Assembly (NCBI GenBank): GCA_016793925.1
Contig: JAEULH010000100.1
Coordinates: 24,922-88,921 of the forward strand
Length of the DNA: 64,000 bases
Origin: Rhodospirillales bacterium
Lineage (GTDB): Bacteria > Pseudomonadota > Alphaproteobacteria > Rhodospirillales > Defluviicoccaceae
Reading direction: 5' to 3'
Part shown: positions 24,973-33,677 of the stretch, one piece after another
Numbering within the stretch: the stretch's first letter is position 1
Layout of the letters: each line of letters starts with the position of its first letter
Made by a program: the position numbers and the translations under genes
The notes under the pieces: generated by a model
What the model was told of the DNA's origin: nothing
Databases searched by the model: none
Seen by the model: only the letters and a program-made list of their open reading frames with translations

Positions 24973-25598
24973 TGCCTCTACCTCCGAGAGATGAATTCTT
25001 GATGCTCCGCGATCCCGCGAAGTGCGCACCCCTAATAAACAAAACTCCTAATGTTTTGCTCTGAGCTGCAAGACCTGGTCAAGCGCGACGTGCACATGCT
25101 AGCCATGCCTCGTCCGACCATCGATTCATGCCGGCGACGCCAAATTGATCCAGTTTTGTGCGTCGAATTCCCACCGCGATGCTTGAACGGCGAGATCGAA
25201 ACGTCATGTTCAGACTTGAGCATTGCAGATCTGTCAATCGACAATTAAAATGATTCTAAGTGTAGAATTAGCAGTGATAACCGCACGTCACAAGTCACTC
25301 TTTGTTACGATCTGTTACGACCGCTCGATGTGCTTTTTTGCGTTTGTGTGGGACCGCCGGAAGTCGGCTTGCGCCGCTGGTTCTGCGGGGGGAGCGGGGC
25401 GACGCGGCGACGGCCGCGTCCAAGCCATCGTGCGCAGGCCTCGTGGCCGGCCTTCACAAAAGCTTGAGGCGGCGCATGGCGCGCCACTTGCTTATAGTAA
25501 CGTGCGAATCACGGCGCCGCCCAGACACTGGACCGGGTCGCCCGTATGAGGCCTGTTTGGGAGGCGCGTGGCGACTGCAGCGACGATAAGGAGGGCTG
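24973..25598. other. Intergenic region upstream of the sphingolipid minus operon
   Basis: A 626-base divergent gap. It contains an AT-rich core (about 25215-25320) and the second TTTGTTAC-type direct repeat. Short frames exist but none has a ribosome site with recognisable protein. The promoter for aasR-cerR-acpR-spt must lie here or nearby; I could not assign convincing -35/-10 boxes. Confidence 0.6.
25301..25318. promoter_or_regulatory. TTTGTTAC/TCTGTTAC direct repeat, candidate response-regulator site
   Basis: TTTGTTAC (25301-25308) is followed ten bases later by TCTGTTAC (25311-25318). With flanks, 22 of 26 positions match the element at 10903. It lies 281 bases upstream of the GT2-like gene at 25599 and 329 bases upstream of the acyl-ACP synthetase start. 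Confidence 0.45.
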
Positions 25599-26387
25599 AT
25601 GCATTTCACGAACCGAGAGGGGCTAGGCGAATGGAACATCCCGGAGGATCATCTGCAGCGGCGGAAACTGGGGCTTTCCGCAATGGTCCGGCTGAAGGAT
25701 GAGGAAACCTGGATCGGCCCGTGCCTCGAGTCGATCCTCCCCTGGTTCGACGAAGTCGTATGCGTTCTCCAACCCTGCTCCGATAGAACCGAGCAGGTGA
25801 TCCGATCCTTCAACAGTCACAAGATCGTCATTCACCACTATCCGTTCGACAGCTTTCCGATGGGTCCAGGGCACGACAGTTGCCCTTCGGACTCCGTGTA
25901 CTCGAGCGCCTATTACTACAACTGGTCGCTGGCCCAGACGACGCGCGCGACCGTGTGCAAGTGGGACGGCGACATGGTCGCCATGGACTGGCTCGGCGCG
26001 CGGATCCGCGGCCTGATGGCTGCCGGCGTGCATCGGATCACCTTTCACGGCACGGACATCGTCGGCGACGAGTTGCGCTGGGTCAGTCGAACGCCGAAGT
26101 GCCCGACGGACGGGGTCTATCCGGTTACGCCGGAAACCTACTACGAGCAGGGGCCCCTAAGTCAGGAAATCCGCGGGATCGGCACGGGGCATACGATCGC
26201 CCGCTCGGCCTTTCTCCACTTCAAGTGGGCGCGCAAGCCGATGGCGAGTGCGATCAAGCAATGGCCGGAAGGATGGGAGGCGATCCCGCACTTTCGCAAG
26301 ATGCTGAAGAAACGCGATGCCGCTCGGCTCTACAGCGGCGAATACCCGTCCGCCGTGTTGCCCCTGGTCACGCTTGTGCCGGCCTAG
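25599..26387 (+). CDS. Glycosyltransferase-like (GT2/WaaE-type) protein
   Basis: A 262-residue protein whose N-terminal part (LSAMVRLKDEETWIGPCLESI, then FDEVVCVLQPCSDRT) matches the GT2 subgroup that includes WaaE/KdtX. A KWDGDMV segment near residue 127 supplies an acidic D-x-D metal site. It differs from the five-member GT2 family in this window and lacks the Y-x-x-Y-R tail. A possible AAGGAGG ribosome site precedes the ATG. It stands alone, converging on prepilin peptidase. The sugar it transfers is unknown. Confidence 0.68.
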   Translation: MHFTNREGLGEWNIPEDHLQRRKLGLSAMVRLKDEETWIGPCLESILPWFDEVVCVLQPCSDRTEQVIRSFNSHKIVIHHYPFDSFPMGPGHDSCPSDSVYSSAYYYNWSLAQTTRATVCKWDGDMVAMDWLGARIRGLMAAGVHRITFHGTDIVGDELRWVSRTPKCPTDGVYPVTPETYYEQGPLSQEIRGIGTGHTIARSAFLHFKWARKPMASAIKQWPEGWEAIPHFRKMLKKRDAARLYSGEYPSAVLPLVTLVPA

Positions 26388-26394
26388 CCCTCAG

Positions 26395-27243
26395 CTACCA
26401 CGACAGCGCGGAGGGACCCGGTAGCAGGGGTCCGTACAGCCAGGTCAGCCACAGGCCGAGCGCGAGGAACGGGCCGAAGGGGATGCGCGTCGTCGCGTCG
26501 ATGCGCCGGCCGACCCCGGCACTGAGCGCGACCGCTGCGAGGGCCGCGAGGGCGGCGAACAGGACGACCGTGGGCAGCGCCTGCCACCCGACCCACGCGC
26601 CCGCCGCGGCCATCAGCTTGGCGTCGCCGTGCCCCAGTCCCGCGCGGCCGCGAACCCGGGCGTAGAGGGCGGCAAGCAGCCGGAAGCTCATCCAGCCGAG
26701 GCCGGCGCCGACGACATGGCTCGGCAAGGCCTCCGGCGTCATCTGCCAAACCATGAACAAACCGATGGCCGCGAGCGGCAGGGTCAGGGCGTCGGGAAGG
26801 ATCAGGACGCGCAGGTCGATCGCGGCCAGCGCCACCAGCGTCCAGCCGAGGATGGCGGACGCCCAGAGGGCATCGCCGGGCACGACCGGCGCCGCCCAGA
26901 CGACGACGAGGATCGCGGCAATCTCGATGGCGGGATAGAGCAGGCTGATCCGCGCGCCGCAGTACCGGCAGCGCCCGCGGCGGAGCAGCCAGCCGAACAG
27001 CGGGACAAGGTCGACGGGACCGAGGGGGTTGTTGCACGAGCGGCATCGCGAGCGGCCGAGGACGACGCCTTCGCCTTCGGGCAGGCGTACAACCAGAACG
27101 CCGAGGAAGCTGCCGACGATCGGCGCTGCGATCAGAGCGAGCCAGACCGGGTTCACGCCGGAGCCCGTCCCGGTCGGCGCAATCTCGCGCCGCAACGTCC
27201 ATCTTGCCGCTGCCTCGGCCGAGGGCCACATCTTGTCGGCCAT
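26395..27243 (-). CDS. Type IV prepilin peptidase (A24 family)
   Basis: A 282-residue membrane protein with the bifunctional prepilin peptidase layout: an N-terminal helix ending SFLGV, two zinc-binding C-x-x-C pairs (CRSC, CRYC), and catalytic aspartates in AIDLR and GHGDAK with several following membrane helices. It cleaves and N-methylates type IV pilin-like precursors at the inner membrane. The GTG at 27156 (before NPVWLALIAAP) is an alternative start that would leave more room from the divergent gene at 27264. No pilus genes are adjacent. Confidence 0.9.
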   Translation of the reverse strand: MADKMWPSAEAAARWTLRREIAPTGTGSGVNPVWLALIAAPIVGSFLGVLVVRLPEGEGVVLGRSRCRSCNNPLGPVDLVPLFGWLLRRGRCRYCGARISLLYPAIEIAAILVVVWAAPVVPGDALWASAILGWTLVALAAIDLRVLILPDALTLPLAAIGLFMVWQMTPEALPSHVVGAGLGWMSFRLLAALYARVRGRAGLGHGDAKLMAAAGAWVGWQALPTVVLFAALAALAAVALSAGVGRRIDATTRIPFGPFLALGLWLTWLYGPLLPGPSALSW

Positions 27244-27263
27244 CGCGGTCTTCGGAACCGGAC

Positions 27264-27737
27264 ATGCGCCTGCACGTCGTCCTTGTCGCCGCCCTCGTTG
27301 CGGTCATATCGCCGAGCGCGCTTTTTGCCGGCGAGATCCGAAGCTACGCACAGGTTCAGGACGACGGCTCCCTCGTCGTTCGCAACCAGCTCATCCACCT
27401 CTACGGCGTCATCGTCCCCGGCTCCGGCTGGTTCTGCCAGCCGCAGATCAGCCCGACCCGCTGCCGGTCCTCGACCGCCGCCCTGGCACTCGACGCCAAA
27501 ATCCAGGGTTTCGTCCGCTGCGATCCCGTTGCGCAGTACGCCGACGGCAGCCTCGGTGCGTTCTGCAGCGTCGGAAGCGTCCGTCTGGGTGACAGCGAGG
27601 ATCTTGGCGCCTATCTTATCGCTCGTGGCCATGCGTTTGCGGCGCCCGGCGCGCCGTACGAGTATGTCATCCTCCAGGAGCTGGCCAAGGTCAACCGACG
27701 CGGCCTCTGGGGCTTCGGCTTCGGCGGCTGGTACTAG
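27264..27737 (+). CDS. Secreted SNase-fold (thermonuclease-like) protein, probably non-catalytic
   Basis: A 157-residue protein with a clear signal peptide (MRLHVVLVAALVA..., likely cleaved after ALFA). The body follows the staphylococcal-nuclease OB-fold order: IHLYGVIVP, ALALDAKI, GDSEDLGAYLIARGHAFA, and a final helix with LAKVNRRGLWGF. The catalytic Asp-Ala-Pro-Glu strand and the G-R helix start of true nucleases are not visible, so nuclease activity is doubtful. Four cysteines in the body could form two periplasmic disulfides. It starts 20 bases from the divergent prepilin peptidase start. Confidence 0.62.
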   Translation: MRLHVVLVAALVAVISPSALFAGEIRSYAQVQDDGSLVVRNQLIHLYGVIVPGSGWFCQPQISPTRCRSSTAALALDAKIQGFVRCDPVAQYADGSLGAFCSVGSVRLGDSEDLGAYLIARGHAFAAPGAPYEYVILQELAKVNRRGLWGFGFGGWY

Positions 27738-27910
27738 GTCCTGGGCGTCCGGGCTTCCGCCTTGTTCGTACAGGGCCGACGGCGTAAAAGCGGCAGGATC
27801 GGTGGACCGGAGGGCCGGGTTCGCAGGCAACATCGATTTGCGCCGGGCGTCTTCTCGAGCCGATCGGCCGCTCATGACCGCAGGATCACGTCGGCTAGCG
27901 TGAGGATCTG

Positions 27911-29644
27911 ATGCGCGCAATCATGCACATGTTTTTCCGCGCGGAGGGCGCCAGGCCGTGGAGCGTGCTGATCTGCCTGCTGCTCGCCGGCATCGCCGAC
28001 GGCACGAGCTTCGCCAGCATGCTGCCCCTCATCGCGGTCGCCATCGGCAACGGCGGCGAAAATCAGTCGCCGCTGTACCACGCGGTGATCAACGCGTTCA
28101 ACGCCGTCGGCCTGAAGCCCGAGCTGGTGCCGCTGCTGATGGTGGTGATCGCCGGGACGACGCTGAAAAGCCTGCTGATCCTGCTCGCCATGCGCCATGT
28201 CGGCTTCGCCCAGGCGAACGTGATCACCAAGCTGAGAGCGCGGCTGGTCAAGGAAGTGCTGCAGGTCCGCTGGAGCTTCTTCACCTCCCACCCGGTCGGA
28301 CGGCTGGTCAACTCGGTCAGCAGCGACGCCGGCCGCGCCGCCGGCGGCTACAGCCTTGCCGCGCAGCTCTTCTCCAATGTCATCCTGTCGGTGGTCTACA
28401 TCGGCGCGGCCTTTGCCGTCTCCTGGAAGCTGGCCCTGGTCGCGCTCTTCATCGGCGGCGGCGTCGCCGCCAGCCTGAACTTCTTCATCACTCGCTCGCG
28501 CCGGGCGGGGCGCAAGCAGACCGTGCAGATGCGCGAGCTGATGATCTTTCTCACCGACGCCCTGAACAGCATCAAGCCGCTCAAGGCGATGGCCAAGGAA
28601 TCGCACTTCATCAACCTGTGCGACACCCGCATCCGCTCCCTGCGCCGGACGGCGCGCAAGGAGCTGATGAACCAGGAGACCCGGCGGGCGCTCGAGGAGA
28701 TCATGGTCGCGATCTGCCTCGGCATTACGCTGTACATCCTTTTCGCCGTGCTGAAATTCCAGTTCGCCGAGGTCCTGGTGATGTCGCTGCTGCTCTCGAA
28801 GACCGTCAGCAACGTCGGCCGGATCCAGAGCTTTCTCCAGCGCGCCATCGCCGTCGAGGCGCCGTACTTGGCCATCCGCGAGCTGCTCGCCGAGGCCAAG
28901 GCCAATGCCGAGCGGCTCGGCGGCGGCGCGCCGCCGCGGCTTGAGGAGGGCGTCGTTCTCGACAAGGTGGTCTTCTCGTTCGGCAGGAAGCGCGTACTCA
29001 AGGGCGTCGACATCGAGGTTCCGGCGAATTCCATCACCGTCATGACCGGGCCGTCCGGCGGCGGCAAGACCACGACCCTCGATCTGATCCTCGGTCTTTA
29101 CCAGCCGAACCGCGGCCGGGTCCTGGTCGACGGCGTGCCGCTGGATCAGCTCGACCTGAAGCGCTGGCGCGAGATGATCGGCTACGTGCCGCAGGAGTTC
29201 GTTCTTTTCCACGACACCGTCTTCGCCAACATCGCCGTCGGCGACGACGAACTCGGCGAGGCCGAGGTCGAGGCCGCGCTCGTTGCCGCCGGCGCCTGGG
29301 ATTTCGTCTCGGCCCTGGCGAAAGGCATGCACACCACCGTCGGCGAGAAGGGGAGCAAGCTTTCCGGCGGCCAGCGCCAGCGCATCGCGCTCGCCCGGGC
29401 GCTCGCCCGCAAGCCCAAGCTGCTCATCCTCGACGAGGTCTCCAGTGCGCTCGATCCGGCGACCGAGACCGACATTTGCCTGCGCCTGCGCGCCATGGCG
29501 GGGTCGATCACCGTGCTCGCCATCACCCACCGCCCGGCGTTTCTCCACATCGCCGACCGGATCTACAAGCTCGAAGACGGCCTCGTCGCCGACGTCGAGG
29601 CGCCGGCCCAGCTCCCGCCGTCGCTCGCCGCGACGCAGGGGTAG
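27911..29644 (+). CDS. ABC transporter, fused permease-ATPase (MsbA-like half transporter)
   Basis: A 577-residue type-IV exporter half. Six membrane helices occupy about 1-310. The ATPase domain has Walker A GPSGGGKTT (near 380), Q-loop YVPQEF, signature LSGGQRQ, Walker B LLILDEVSS and the switch His in ITHRPAF. Such homodimers export lipids, lipid-linked oligosaccharides or peptides. The glycan genes next to it make a lipid-linked sugar a reasonable substrate guess. The gene lies alone on the plus strand, converging on the GT2 cluster. Confidence 0.88.
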   Translation: MRAIMHMFFRAEGARPWSVLICLLLAGIADGTSFASMLPLIAVAIGNGGENQSPLYHAVINAFNAVGLKPELVPLLMVVIAGTTLKSLLILLAMRHVGFAQANVITKLRARLVKEVLQVRWSFFTSHPVGRLVNSVSSDAGRAAGGYSLAAQLFSNVILSVVYIGAAFAVSWKLALVALFIGGGVAASLNFFITRSRRAGRKQTVQMRELMIFLTDALNSIKPLKAMAKESHFINLCDTRIRSLRRTARKELMNQETRRALEEIMVAICLGITLYILFAVLKFQFAEVLVMSLLLSKTVSNVGRIQSFLQRAIAVEAPYLAIRELLAEAKANAERLGGGAPPRLEEGVVLDKVVFSFGRKRVLKGVDIEVPANSITVMTGPSGGGKTTTLDLILGLYQPNRGRVLVDGVPLDQLDLKRWREMIGYVPQEFVLFHDTVFANIAVGDDELGEAEVEAALVAAGAWDFVSALAKGMHTTVGEKGSKLSGGQRQRIALARALARKPKLLILDEVSSALDPATETDICLRLRAMAGSITVLAITHRPAFLHIADRIYKLEDGLVADVEAPAQLPPSLAATQG

Positions 29645-29712
29645 GGGCTCCCCCCGCCATTTGCGAAGAGAGGGCGGCGGCGGCGCGGACGAGGGGCCGG
29701 CGGCTCCGAAAC

Positions 29713-29754
29713 GTCATTGCGAGGAGGGCGCAGCCTGACGTGACGAAACAATCC
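29713..29754. repeat. Dispersed intergenic repeat, CGTCATTGCGAGGAG-type
   Basis: Starts with GTCATTGCGAGGAG and runs to GAAACAATCC, the form of a short palindromic intergenic element common in many bacteria (GTCATTGCGAG...GAAGCAATCC). It lies between the convergent ABC transporter and GT2 genes. A related element is at 37143. Confidence 0.6.
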
Positions 29755-29792
29755 GCCACCTTTATCGACATATCGACATGCCCGCGATGCGG

Positions 29793-30752
29793 CTACCGGT
29801 AGTGCTGGTAGCGATGGCCGAGCGCGGCGGCGATCATGCCGAGGCCGTGCGCGGCCTGGAACAGGCCGACGGCGAAACGGTCCCTCGACCGCTTCTTCGA
29901 GATTGCCGTTTTGCAGATGCGCCGGGCCGCAAGGCCGAGGTGCCTGGCCCCGTGCAAGGCGCTCGCTGGCGCCGGCCGCGGGCGGCCGTCGATAATGGCG
30001 TCGATCACGGTGTTGATGTTGGCGATGCGGAAGCGCTCGCGGAACATGTAGCGCAACGTCGCCCGCGAGGCGGGGATGTGGTCATGGACGACCGCGCCTT
30101 CGGCATAGACGATCCGGCTCCCGTGCTCCCTGAGCGTGCGAAAGAACAGGGTGTCGCTGCCGCCGCTCAGTGCGAAGTCCGCAGTGTCGAACCGGAGGCC
30201 GAGCCGCCGCACCGGCTCTGCCGAGGCCAGCACATTGTTGGTCGCAGCCCGGTCCAGTTCCTGAAGATCGCGAAGCTTCGGCATGTCGAGATCGTAGGAT
30301 CGCCGGGGCGCGCCGAAGAAGCCGCCCTCGGCAATCCAGGCCGGTGTGCCTTCGGCGAAAACCGGAACGACGCGACCGGCGATCACATCGGCACCCGAGC
30401 GTCGTTGCGCCTCGAGGAGCTGGTCGAGCCAATCGGGCGCGGGAACCTCGTCGTCGTCGACGAAGGCGAAGAACGCGCAGTCGGTCGGCATGTTGTCCAG
30501 GCAGGCGTTGCGGGCGAAGGGGATGCCGCGCCTCGGCTCGTGAACGTATGTCAACGGCAGGCCGGTGCGCTCCCGGAATGCGGCGCAGATCGCGCGAACC
30601 TCGTCGCTGCCCTCGTTGTCGGCGATGACAACGCGCAGCACGGGCGGCGGTTCGGCAGCGAATGTCTGTCGTTCCAGCCCTTCCAGCAGCGCGTGCAGTC
30701 CCGCCGGCCGCCGGTAGGTGCAGGCGCAGACGGCGAGGGACAAGCCGGCCAT
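29793..30752 (-). CDS. Glycosyltransferase family 2 protein (GT2 paralogue 3)
   Basis: A 319-residue GT-A enzyme: AVCACTYRRPAGL at the start, IADNEGS (43-49), RRGIPFARNACLD, metal-binding DDDE (99-102), and SGGSDTLFFR in the acceptor half. It ends in the family tail YQHYR, identical to the gene at 3626. It is the last of three consecutive paralogues on the minus strand (10- and 12-base gaps), following a sulfotransferase and a pyruvyl transferase in one probable operon. Specificity is unknown. Confidence 0.88.
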   Translation of the reverse strand: MAGLSLAVCACTYRRPAGLHALLEGLERQTFAAEPPPVLRVVIADNEGSDEVRAICAAFRERTGLPLTYVHEPRRGIPFARNACLDNMPTDCAFFAFVDDDEVPAPDWLDQLLEAQRRSGADVIAGRVVPVFAEGTPAWIAEGGFFGAPRRSYDLDMPKLRDLQELDRAATNNVLASAEPVRRLGLRFDTADFALSGGSDTLFFRTLREHGSRIVYAEGAVVHDHIPASRATLRYMFRERFRIANINTVIDAIIDGRPRPAPASALHGARHLGLAARRICKTAISKKRSRDRFAVGLFQAAHGLGMIAAALGHRYQHYR

Positions 30753-30762
30753 CCGCCCGGGG

Positions 30763-31773
30763 CTAGCGGTAAATGTGGTATTTCATGCGGAGGGTGCGGG
30801 CCAACTGGCCGGCGCCGTAGGCCATTCGGATGCAGGCGACGGCGGTCCGGTCCATGTTCAGCTTGCCGCGCAGCAGACCGCCCAGGAAGAGCCCGGCGCC
30901 GGATGTGATCTTGGCCGGTCCGCTGTCGCGCCAGGCGTATTTCAGTCGCCGATGGATTTTCCGGGTTCCCTTTTTCTTGACCTTGGCGGCAAGGGGGCTG
31001 AGCGCAATGCGGTACTCCAGGCGCAGCCTGTACCAGAGGTTCGCCCGCTCCGGCGGCACCGTCTCGGTCACGACCGCCCGCGGCCCATAGACGATGCGCG
31101 CTCCGCCGGCATGCAAAGCGCGAAAGAAGGCCGAGTCGCCGCCGCCCGTCAGGGCATATGCGGGATCGAAGCGCAGGCCGATCGCGGCCACGCGGGCCCG
31201 GCGCACCAGGACGTTGTTGGTGTAGGCCTCGGGAAGCTCGTCGAATTCGGCGAGGTTCAGGCGGGTCCCGCGCCAGTTCCGCCGCGGCCAGCCGAGAAAG
31301 TCGCCGTCCCTGAGCCATTCCGGCGCGGTCTTGTCGAAGACCGGGATGACCGGCCCCTGCACCACATCGGCGCCGGTTGCGGCTTGCGCCGCGATCAGCT
31401 TTTCGAGCCAGTCGTCTTCGGGGATCTCGTCGTCGTCGATGAAGGCGAAGAAGTCGAAGCCGTCCGGGATGTGATCGAGGCAGGCGTTGCGGGCGAACGA
31501 AATGCCGCGCTCCCGCTCGTGGACATAGGTCAGCGGGATGCCGGAGCGGCTCTGGAACTCTTCGCAGATTGCACGGGCGCGCTCGCTGCCCTCGTTGTCG
31601 GCGATGACCACATGCAGCGCCGGGCGGTGCACGCTCTCGAAGGTCTGGCGCTCAAGACCGCCGAGAAGCACGCGCAGCCCCTCCGGCCGCTTGTAGGTGC
31701 AGGCGCAGACGGCGAGCGTTGTGGCCGCCGAATGAGATGGCGCGGCGCGCTCTCCGATCTCCAATGTGTCCAT
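30763..31773 (-). CDS. Glycosyltransferase family 2 protein (GT2 paralogue 4)
   Basis: A 336-residue GT-A enzyme with AVCACTYKRPEGL, IADNEGS (58-64), RERGISFARNACLD, DDDE (113-116) and TGGGDSAFFR. It has a slightly longer N-terminus than its neighbours and ends in YHIYR. The shared ACTYKRP and ISFARNACLD blocks show the three tandem genes are closer to each other than to the pair at 2658-4642. That suggests local duplication, with each copy perhaps adding a different residue to a repeat unit. Confidence 0.88.
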   Translation of the reverse strand: MDTLEIGERAAPSHSAATTLAVCACTYKRPEGLRVLLGGLERQTFESVHRPALHVVIADNEGSERARAICEEFQSRSGIPLTYVHERERGISFARNACLDHIPDGFDFFAFIDDDEIPEDDWLEKLIAAQAATGADVVQGPVIPVFDKTAPEWLRDGDFLGWPRRNWRGTRLNLAEFDELPEAYTNNVLVRRARVAAIGLRFDPAYALTGGGDSAFFRALHAGGARIVYGPRAVVTETVPPERANLWYRLRLEYRIALSPLAAKVKKKGTRKIHRRLKYAWRDSGPAKITSGAGLFLGGLLRGKLNMDRTAVACIRMAYGAGQLARTLRMKYHIYR

Positions 31774-31785
31774 CGCGAATGCCTC

Positions 31786-32751
31786 TTAGCGGTACGGCAG
31801 GTACTTGAAGCCCAGCGCCCGCGACGTTTGGCCAAGGCCGAAAGCGATGCGCAGGCTCGCAACCATTACCCTGTCCATGTTGAGATCGCCCGTCAATCCG
31901 CCGCGCAACAGATACCCGATGCCCGAAATGACCTTGGCGGGGCCGCTGTCGTTCCAGCGCTTGCGAAGCCGTTTCAGAGGCTTGCGCTGCTTGGGATCGA
32001 TCGGGGGCGGCAGGGGGTTGTTGCCGATACGGTACTCGACCTGCAGGCGATACCAGAACGTTGCGCGCTCGCGCGGGATGGCCTCGCCGACGCGCGCGCG
32101 CGGCGCCCAGACGATCCGATAGCCGGCGGCCTGCAGCGATCTGAAGAACATCGTGTCTTCGCCGCCGGTCAAGGCCAATTGCGGATCGAAACGGAGCCCG
32201 CTCTCGGCGATGGCCGCAGTCCGGACGAGCACGTTGCCCGTTCCTGCCATTCGCAGCTCCTGATACTCCGCGAGATGCGGCATCGTCCCAAGCCACGCTC
32301 GCCTCGGCCGGCCGATGAACTCACCCTTGACCAGCCATTCCGGCGCGCCGTCCTCGAAGACGGGATAGACCGCGCCTTGCACCGCGTCGGCGCCGGTCGC
32401 AACCTGGGCCTCGATCAGGCGCTCCAGCCAGTCGGGTTCGGGAACCTCGTCGTCATCGATGGACGCCAGGAAACCGAAGCCTTCGGGTATGTTGTCGAGA
32501 CAGGCGTTGCGGGCGAACGAGATCCCGCGTCGCGGTTCCGGAACGTAGGAGACCGCAATCCCGGAGGCGTTCTGAAAGGTGGCGCAGATCTCGCGCGTGG
32601 TTTCGCTGCACTCGTTGTCGGCGATGACGATGTGCAGCTGCGGCCGCGGCATGGTCGAGAACGTCTGCCGGGCGATACCGTCCAGCATCGCCCGCAAGCC
32701 GTCCGGACGCTTGTAGGTGCAGGCGCAAACGCACACTGCGCTGCTTTTCAT
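31786..32751 (-). CDS. Glycosyltransferase family 2 protein (GT2 paralogue 5)
   Basis: A 321-residue GT-A enzyme: VCACTYKRPDGL, IADNECS (43-49), RRGISFARNACLD, DDDE (99-102), TGGEDTMFFRSL, tail YLPYR. It is the first of the three tandem GT2 genes and starts 62 bases after the Stf0-type sulfotransferase stop. Base composition returns to the local high-GC norm here, whereas the upstream genes look AT-richer. Confidence 0.88.
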   Translation of the reverse strand: MKSSAVCVCACTYKRPDGLRAMLDGIARQTFSTMPRPQLHIVIADNECSETTREICATFQNASGIAVSYVPEPRRGISFARNACLDNIPEGFGFLASIDDDEVPEPDWLERLIEAQVATGADAVQGAVYPVFEDGAPEWLVKGEFIGRPRRAWLGTMPHLAEYQELRMAGTGNVLVRTAAIAESGLRFDPQLALTGGEDTMFFRSLQAAGYRIVWAPRARVGEAIPRERATFWYRLQVEYRIGNNPLPPPIDPKQRKPLKRLRKRWNDSGPAKVISGIGYLLRGGLTGDLNMDRVMVASLRIAFGLGQTSRALGFKYLPYR

Positions 32752-32813
32752 CGCCCGCCGCTCATCATGGCTTTGTCATGCGCTGCGTTCAAAAGACGTC
32801 TCTGCTCAGTGAC

Positions 32814-33677
32814 TTACTGGAACTTGCCGCGCAGCTTCCGGAGCGCCGTCTCTGCCCGGGTCCTGTGCCGAGCGGGTGGCGTGCGCTTGCCGCTTTCCCC
32901 GCGCTCGAAGATGCGGGAGATCTCTTCGGGAGTCTCGGCGAGAAAGCGTTCAGCCCACGCGCGAGAGACGGAGTCCGACTGCGGTATCGGCAAGAAGCCG
33001 TGCCCTGCGATTTCACTCCGCCAATCGAGCGAGAGGCCAAGGAAGGCCCTGCACCGACGTACTGTGCCTTCGGGATCACTTGCCACTTCCTCGTAATGCA
33101 GAGCCAAAGGCTGTAGATTCCGGGCAATGAAGAAGGCGGTCCAACGCGCCTCATCGGTCAGCACAGCCTGAAGCCGTTTAAATATCAGGTGCCAATCATA
33201 CGCCGCCTCCTTCACCGAAGGCATTTCTGAAATCCATGACTTCGTTTGTGACGCGCGAGCATAGGAAATCGCCTGTTTTTTGTCGTTCCTGGACAGGTAT
33301 ATGAATCTGTATTCGCTTACCCGGGCCTCCAGCCGATACAGACTGGCGAGATGCGCATGGTGCAGTTTGATACCGAACACGCCGTTTCTGTCGGTTCTCA
33401 GGCTTTTGATGCGCTGAAAGCCGGAGACATCGTCGGTCTCTCCCAGCCGCGCCTTCCACTGGCGAAAGTTGGCCGGGTTCAGGTACTCCAAAGGATAACC
33501 AAATTCTAACGCGTCATGAAGCGTGTGACAGAGGAAGTGCCCGCCTGATCGCGGCGTGCTGCAAATCGCGTAATGGAGCGTCGGCGAGTTGTGCGGATAG
33601 TCTGAAGCGGGGTCGAACTGTCGCGCCCACAGATGGTCTCGGCTGGCAGAGCGGTCGTTCGTACTCATATCTGTCAC
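32814..33677 (-). CDS. Stf0-type sulfotransferase
   Basis: A 287-residue sulfotransferase with the PAPS loop CSTPRSGGH (39-47) and the downstream GYPLEYLNP segment typical of the Stf0 group, which sulfates trehalose in mycobacteria. YLSRNDKKQAISYARA supplies the 3'-phosphate-binding Arg/Ser region, and Stf0-like YxWH (YDWHLIF) is present. Its ATG overlaps the stop of the pyruvyl transferase (ATGA), so both modify the same product by inference. The gene looks AT-richer than the flanking GT2 genes, a hint of horizontal origin. Confidence 0.85.
   Translation of the reverse strand: MTDMSTNDRSASRDHLWARQFDPASDYPHNSPTLHYAICSTPRSGGHFLCHTLHDALEFGYPLEYLNPANFRQWKARLGETDDVSGFQRIKSLRTDRNGVFGIKLHHAHLASLYRLEARVSEYRFIYLSRNDKKQAISYARASQTKSWISEMPSVKEAAYDWHLIFKRLQAVLTDEARWTAFFIARNLQPLALHYEEVASDPEGTVRRCRAFLGLSLDWRSEIAGHGFLPIPQSDSVSRAWAERFLAETPEEISRIFERGESGKRTPPARHRTRAETALRKLRGKFQ

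Noticed and set aside
23086..25002. A 638-codon plus-strand frame opposite the acyl-ACP synthetase
   Set aside because: The minus strand carries all ANL-superfamily motifs with a perfect ribosome site; the plus frame is composition-driven.
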